Made by a program: the position numbers and the translations under genes. From an uncultured Clostridia bacterium (GTDB lineage Bacteria > Bacillota > Clostridia > Christensenellales > CAMQZB01), in contig CAMQZB010000019.1 in the NCBI GenBank assembly GCA_947039455.1, positions 1 to 36,224 on the forward strand: DNA of 36,224 bases, in the 5' to 3' direction. The notes under the pieces were generated by a model. That model saw only the letters and a program-made list of their open reading frames with translations, was not told the DNA's origin and did not search any database. Position 1 is the stretch's first letter; every line of letters begins with the position of its first letter. This document shows, in pieces, positions 32,373 to 36,224 of the stretch.

Positions 32373-32410
32373 TAAGTAAAAAGCAAGCAAATCTGTTTGC
32401 TTTTTACTTA
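32373..32410. terminator. Strong terminator, possibly bidirectional
   Basis: AAGTAAAAAGCAAGCA and TGTTTGCTTTTTACTT form a 16-bp stem with one G-T pair and a 4-base loop. A-rich and T-rich arms are symmetrical. Confidence 0.8.
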
Positions 32411-32469
32411 TTAAATACATAATTTCGCATTTTCCGTAGAATAACTTACAATATAACAACAAAAACGTA

Positions 32470-32498
32470 TTGCAATATATGTAATTATTTGGTATAAT
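32470..32498 (+). promoter_or_regulatory. Promoter of the aldo/keto reductase gene, close to its start codon
   Basis: TTGCAA (32470-32475) and consensus TATAAT (32493-32498) are 17 bp apart. The ATG of the gene begins at 32505, only 6 nt after the -10, so transcription should start at or within a base or two of the start codon. Confidence 0.75.
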
Positions 32499-32504
32499 AG
32501 AGAT

Positions 32505-33440
32505 ATGGAAAAAAGAATACTTGGAAATACAGGTATAGAAGTCAGCCGATTAGGGCTTGGTAGTTTAACCATGGGTGCTTTACAAAAAGCGTCAAGTACT
32601 GAAACTATCAAGGCAGTCACAAGAGCATGTTTTGAGAAAGGCATAAATTTTGTTGACGGAGCTGAATTGTATAACTCATATGAAGTTTTAAAGGAAATGG
32701 TTAAGCTAAACAAAGATTGCGTAGTTGCGTCTAAGTCATACGCTTACGATTTGCCTACAGCGAAAAAGGCTTTTGAAGAAGCATTACGTAGTATTGATAG
32801 AGATTATATTGATATATTCCTAATGCACGAGCAAGAAAGTGATTTGACTATCAAAGGTCATCACGAAGCCTTGGAGTACTATTTGAAAATGCAAAAAGCT
32901 GGTTACGTAAGAAGTGTTGGGCTCTCTACTCATAAAGTAGAGTGCGTAAAAGCAACTACGAAATTCAGTGAAATTCAAGTAATACATCCACTGATTAATC
33001 ATACAGGTTTTGGAATTTTTGACGGCACACTTATTGACATGGAAAATGCAATTAAATCCGCTAGCGATAGAGGGGTTGGCATTTATTCTATGAAGATTTT
33101 TGGTGGTGGAAATTTACTTCATGACAGAAAAAAAGCGGTGGACTATGTTCTTTCAAAAGACTATATTCACGCATCAATGATTGGTATGCAATCTATTGAA
33201 GAAGTGGATTACAACGTAGCACTTTTTGAAGGTGGCGACGTATCAAACATAAATGCGAAATTAGAAAACAAAAAAGTGTATATAAAAGACTGGTGCGTAA
33301 GGTGTTCAGCTTGTGTAAAAGCATGCCCACAAAATGCAATAGAGCTAGTTAATGACAAAATGGTGATTACTGAAGAAAAGTGTTTGCTATGCGGATATTG
33401 CGGAAGTGCTTGCACTGAACTGTGCATAAAGATGTACTAA
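32505..33440 (+). CDS. Aldo/keto reductase with C-terminal 2[4Fe-4S] ferredoxin domain
   Basis: The 311-residue protein joins an aldo/keto reductase barrel (1-255) to a bacterial ferredoxin domain. Tetrad residues are D51 and Y56 (FVDGAELYNSY), K78 (ASKSYA) and H108 (FLMHEQES). The cluster cysteines are C264, C267, C270, C274 and C293, C296, C299, C303, in CxxCxxCxxxC order. Such fusions are common in anaerobes and may take electrons from ferredoxin. The substrate is unknown. The N-terminus MEKRILGNTGIEVSRLGLG is the normal family start, but no ribosome binding site precedes it. Confidence 0.92.
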   Translation: MEKRILGNTGIEVSRLGLGSLTMGALQKASSTETIKAVTRACFEKGINFVDGAELYNSYEVLKEMVKLNKDCVVASKSYAYDLPTAKKAFEEALRSIDRDYIDIFLMHEQESDLTIKGHHEALEYYLKMQKAGYVRSVGLSTHKVECVKATTKFSEIQVIHPLINHTGFGIFDGTLIDMENAIKSASDRGVGIYSMKIFGGGNLLHDRKKAVDYVLSKDYIHASMIGMQSIEEVDYNVALFEGGDVSNINAKLENKKVYIKDWCVRCSACVKACPQNAIELVNDKMVITEEKCLLCGYCGSACTELCIKMY

Positions 33441-33456
33441 AAGGAAAAGATATATA

Positions 33457-33876
33457 ATGATATATAAACGATTAATAGGACTTGACATCGGTCATGTTAG
33501 AATAGGGATTGCCTGTTCGGACCTGATGAGAATTATTTCATCACCCTATGAAACATATAAAAGAAAAAACATTGACGACCAAGATTTTGAGTATCTTGCA
33601 AAGTTCGCAAAAGATAAAGAGGCTGACACAATTGTTTGTGGAATGCCATACAACATGGACGGAACCGATTCAGAACAAACTACCCGCGTTAGAGAATTTA
33701 TCGAAAAACTTAAAACTTTCACCGATTGCAAAATTGTTGATGTGGACGAGAGATTATCCTCTTGGGAAGCGGATCAGATGATGCTTGAAGACGATGTTTC
33801 AAGAGAAGACAGAAAGCTGTCTATCGATAAAATTGCAGCCTCAATTATACTTGAGAGCTACATGAGAACGCTATAA
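33457..33876 (+). CDS. ruvX: Putative pre-16S rRNA nuclease (YqgF/RuvX)
   Basis: YqgF has an RNase H-like fold and helps mature the 5' end of 16S rRNA. The older name is Holliday junction resolvase RuvX. The 139-residue length is typical. Acidic residues are in LIGLDIGHVRIGIACSD (D10), VDERLSSWEAD and SIDKIAASIIL, and VCGMPYNMDGTDSEQT is the family GxPxxxdG motif. AAAGGAAAAG precedes the start, 16 nt after the reductase gene. The following DUF1292 gene keeps the Firmicute yrrK-yrzB order. Confidence 0.94.
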   Translation: MIYKRLIGLDIGHVRIGIACSDLMRIISSPYETYKRKNIDDQDFEYLAKFAKDKEADTIVCGMPYNMDGTDSEQTTRVREFIEKLKTFTDCKIVDVDERLSSWEADQMMLEDDVSREDRKLSIDKIAASIILESYMRTL

Positions 33877-33927
33877 ATTAGTTAAATATTAAAAAAATAT
33901 ATAAACAATATTAAGGAGAACAAAATT

Positions 33928-34281
33928 ATGTCAGATTACGAGAAAAAGATTTTAGAAATGGAAGAAGAGGAAAATGCAATAGATGACGATATCTTAGAAT
34001 TAGTTGGTGACGATGGTGAGGCTGTGAATTTCTTTCACTTGGCTACTTTAGAACACAAAAAAGAATGGTATATCGTTTTGCAACCTACTGAAGAAACTGA
34101 AGATATTTCAGAAGACGAACTTATCATTATGCAATTAGCTACTGATGAAGAAGACAACGATGTTTTCTTACCTATCGACGACGAGAAAATTTTGAATGCA
34201 GTTTATGAAGAATACGTGAAACTTGCTGAAGAAATTGAAGCTGAAGGCGACGATGAGGACGAAGAAGTTACTGCTGAATAG
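33928..34281 (+). CDS. DUF1292 (YrzB-like) acidic protein
   Basis: The 117-residue protein is very acidic and has the DUF1292 core: VGDDGEAVNFFHLATLEHKKEWYIVL, then a variable loop, then EDELIIMQLATDEEDNDVFLPIDDEKILNAVYEEY. The C-terminal tail is almost all Asp and Glu. Its function is unknown. It commonly lies beside ruvX in Firmicutes. AAGGAG is well placed before the ATG. Confidence 0.88.
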   Translation: MSDYEKKILEMEEEENAIDDDILELVGDDGEAVNFFHLATLEHKKEWYIVLQPTEETEDISEDELIIMQLATDEEDNDVFLPIDDEKILNAVYEEYVKLAEEIEAEGDDEDEEVTAE

Positions 34282-34317
34282 TCAAAAACATACTAAAAGA
34301 TAAATGGTGAAAATTAT

Positions 34318-36224
34318 ATGAAAGGTAATTTAGTAATGCTCCGCTGTGCTCATTGTGGTACGGTAAGTCAGTTTGAAAGACCTGCCAATTGGGGCGATGC
34401 GGTTGTACAATTTTTAGACGGTAGACCCTTTGAATCAGAGCTTTTCTCAATAGAAAATGCTGTTAGCTGTTGTCCAAATTGTAATTACGTTAGTTTTGAT
34501 GTGTCTAAAAATATTCTAAGAGACCCTTCAATTCTTTCGTTGCCTGAGTATCTTGAAATATTGCAAAACAAAAACCTAACTAGTGCTGTGAATAATTTCA
34601 TTGCACTAGGCTTTTTGCATGAATATCAAAACGAAACATACCACTCAGCACATTCATATCTTTGTGCAGCATGGTTGCTTGACGATATGAAAATGGAACG
34701 TGAAGGTACGATGTTGCTTGAAAAATCAGCATATTGTTTATTGCAATTCATAAATTCAGATGACTTTAAATCCCATCCAAATCTATTTTTAATGCAAAAC
34801 ACAATTGACGTATTACGTCGTATTGGTAAGTATGAAAATGCGAAAAAACTTGCAGTCTATGCTTTAAACAAAAATTTGCCAAAAGAGCTAAAAACAAATA
34901 TGTTGCTAGAGATTTCATTGTGCGATAATTTTATTAGATTACCACACGAAATTCTACCAAAAGAAAGTCTTCCTATTGAAGATTTCTCAATGTTATTTGC
35001 GAAAATGCTTATAGTTGAAAATTCGGATTATCTTCAAAAAACAGTAGTGTTTAATGAAATTCTATCCTATCTAAAAAGTTGTACAATCGAAAACTTGAAA
35101 GACGGTTTTGACATTGTAGTGTTTGAAGATAGAAATCCTGCTTTTAATTTAGGTAAATTAAAGCAATTCAAGGATCTAGCAAATGGTGCAGTTTACAACA
35201 ATATGCAAGGCACAGTTGAGCCAAGAGCGCCAAAGATTTTAACAAGTTTAGAATCACTATATGGTAAACCTCAAGAGCCAATTGCCATTGAAGAGCAAAT
35301 GCGTGAAGATATTCAAGAGATTGAAAAATTTACAAACGAAATAGAAAACAGAATGAAAAATTTATCAGCGGAAAAAGAACAGGAAAGAAAACAAGTGGAA
35401 GCTACAAGCTATACTGCGGTAATCGAACCTATCTTTGACGCATTTGATGCAAGCCTAGTTTTTGAGGACAATGAACCAAAAGTTCAAAAACCCGTTGTAG
35501 AACCAGCAATTAAAGAACCCGTTGAAAAATTGATAATTCAAGACTCAATTTCGCATGTTATTAATAAAATGGTAGAAGAACCAGTTGAAGAAATTCATAC
35601 TGAATCAATCAATGAACTAGCAAGAGAAGCGGAACTAGCAAGAGAAGCGGAATTAATAAGAGAAGCCAAACTAGCAAGAGAAGCGGAATTAATAAGAGAA
35701 GCGGAATTAATAAGAGAAGCTGAACTAGCAAGAGAAGCGGAACTAGCAAGAGAAGCTGAACTAGTAAGAGAAGCTGAACTAGTAAGAGAAGCTGAACTAG
35801 TAAGAGAAGCTGAACTAGTAAGAGAAGCGGAACTAGTAAGAGAAGCCGAACTAGCAAGAGAAGCTGAACTAGTAAGAGAAGCTGAACTAGTAAGAGAAGC
35901 CGAACTAGCAAGAGAAGCTGAACTAGTAAGAGAAGCCGAACTAGCAAGAGAAGCTGAACTAGCAAGAGAAGCGGAACTAGCAAGAGAAGCTGAACTAGCA
36001 AGAGAAGCTGAACTAGCAAGAGAAGCTGAACTAGCAAGAGAAGCGGAATTAGTAAGAGAAGCCGAACTAGCAAGAGAAGCCGAACTAGCAAGAGAAGCTG
36101 AATTGGCAAGAGAAGCTGAACTAGTAAGAGAAGCTGAACTAGCAAGAGAAGCCGAACTAGCAAGAGAAGCGGAACTAGCAAGAGAAGCTGAACTAGCAAG
36201 AGAAGCGGAATTAGTAAGAGAAGC
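34318..36224 (+). CDS. Zinc-ribbon protein with long E-L-A-R-E-A repeat, cut by window end
   Basis: The frame is open from ATG 34318 to the window edge (635 codons, no stop). Residues 1-60 contain CAHC (C10, C13) and CPNC (C52, C55), a likely zinc ribbon resembling the start of DUF2225 proteins. Residues 60-330 are helical and may contain TPR-like units (AHSYLCAAWLLDDM and following). Residues 335-365 look coiled-coil. From residue 433 the sequence is a hexapeptide repeat. GGTGA lies 7 nt before the start. The DUF2225 assignment is tentative. The function is unknown, and the end of the protein lies outside the window. Confidence 0.75.
   Translation, partial: MKGNLVMLRCAHCGTVSQFERPANWGDAVVQFLDGRPFESELFSIENAVSCCPNCNYVSFDVSKNILRDPSILSLPEYLEILQNKNLTSAVNNFIALGFLHEYQNETYHSAHSYLCAAWLLDDMKMEREGTMLLEKSAYCLLQFINSDDFKSHPNLFLMQNTIDVLRRIGKYENAKKLAVYALNKNLPKELKTNMLLEISLCDNFIRLPHEILPKESLPIEDFSMLFAKMLIVENSDYLQKTVVFNEILSYLKSCTIENLKDGFDIVVFEDRNPAFNLGKLKQFKDLANGAVYNNMQGTVEPRAPKILTSLESLYGKPQEPIAIEEQMREDIQEIEKFTNEIENRMKNLSAEKEQERKQVEATSYTAVIEPIFDAFDASLVFEDNEPKVQKPVVEPAIKEPVEKLIIQDSISHVINKMVEEPVEEIHTESINELAREAELAREAELIREAKLAREAELIREAELIREAELAREAELAREAELVREAELVREAELVREAELVREAELVREAELAREAELVREAELVREAELAREAELVREAELAREAELAREAELAREAELAREAELAREAELAREAELVREAELAREAELAREAELAREAELVREAELAREAELAREAELAREAELAREAELVRE
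35614..36224 (+). repeat. 18-bp in-frame tandem repeat, at least 33 full copies plus a partial
   Basis: Starting at 35614 the sequence repeats every 18 bp as GAA-CTA-GCA-AGA-GAA-GCx. All units keep GAA, AGA and GAA except one that begins AAA. Position two is CTA, TTA or TTG, position three is GCA, GTA or ATA, and the last codon varies among GCG, GCT and GCC. The protein repeat is E-L-(A/V/I)-R-E-A, which should form one long charged alpha-helix. Copy number beyond 36224 is unknown. Confidence 0.95.

Noticed and set aside
35609-36199. Minus-strand open frame of 196 codons, Leu/Val-rich (LVQLLLLV pattern)
   Set aside because: It is only the antisense reading of the 18-bp repeat in the plus-strand gene, starts and ends with the repeat, and has no ribosome binding site.
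1-36224. tRNA, rRNA, insertion sequence, prophage or integrative element
   Set aside because: No cloverleaf with a T-loop GTTCRA pattern, no transposase or integrase product and no long terminal inverted repeats were seen by reading. A tRNAscan or IS search was not possible.

Overview
The window looks like a chromosomal segment of an AT-rich, Gram-positive, endospore-forming anaerobe of the Clostridia, with a Lachnospirales-like feel. That placement is inferred from gene content, not from a phylogenetic marker. The support is a compact dcw (division and cell wall) cluster in Firmicute order, the spore genes spmA/spmB and spoVAC-spoVAD-spoVAE, an IscR-NifS-NifU module, a MurE with the DNPR signature for meso-diaminopimelate, and many SD sequences of the AGGAGG type. 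Nearly every housekeeping promoter I could place has the two hexamers exactly 17 bp apart.

Layout. 1-528: a decaying 32-bp tandem repeat, a terminator of an upstream gene, then the mraZ promoter with a MraZ-box array. 529-14085: the dcw cluster mraZ-rsmH-ftsL-like-PBP-murE-mraY-murD-ftsW-murA-divIB, then a second promoter and ftsA-ftsZ, closed by a terminator. murF, murG, murB and murC are not in the cluster. 14305-14754: a single YhcH/NanQ-family gene, followed by a 34-bp tandem repeat and terminator. 15101-16929: a self-regulated GntR (YtrA-type) repressor with an ABC ATPase and permease. 17161-19126: an ECF sigma factor overlapping a membrane-anchored serpin, the most unusual system here. 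19307-21144 (minus strand): a small Xre repressor with a membrane protein under a perfect palindromic operator, and spmB/spmA. 21263-24843: metG-tatD-rsmA. 25053-25907: an unrecognised acidic membrane protein. 26108-27994: an ArsR-permease-thioredoxin-like operon of arsenic-resistance type, trailed by a Cys-rich ORF that has lost its start codon. 28114-30050: a 33-codon ORF and spoVAC-D-E behind a sigma-G-like promoter. 30148-32324: iscR-nifS-nifU and a 50-residue membrane protein. 32505-33440: a ferredoxin-tailed aldo/keto reductase that may be translated from a leaderless mRNA. 33457-36224: ruvX, a DUF1292 gene, and a zinc-ribbon protein that runs off the window through at least 34 copies of an E-L-A-R-E-A hexapeptide.

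How the genes work together. The dcw genes make lipid-linked peptidoglycan precursors (MurA, MurD, MurE, MraY) and the septal synthase (FtsW plus class B PBP, with FtsL and DivIB), and supply the FtsA/FtsZ ring. SpmA/B and SpoVAC-D-E serve spore core dehydration and dipicolinic-acid uptake. The IscR set supplies Fe-S clusters.

The main candidate for an undescribed system is the sigma factor/serpin pair. A short basic cytoplasmic segment and one membrane helix tether an extracellular serpin fold, and its gene overlaps the sigma gene, as expected of an anti-sigma factor that senses extracytoplasmic proteases or ligands. No tRNA, rRNA, CRISPR array, insertion sequence or prophage gene was seen.
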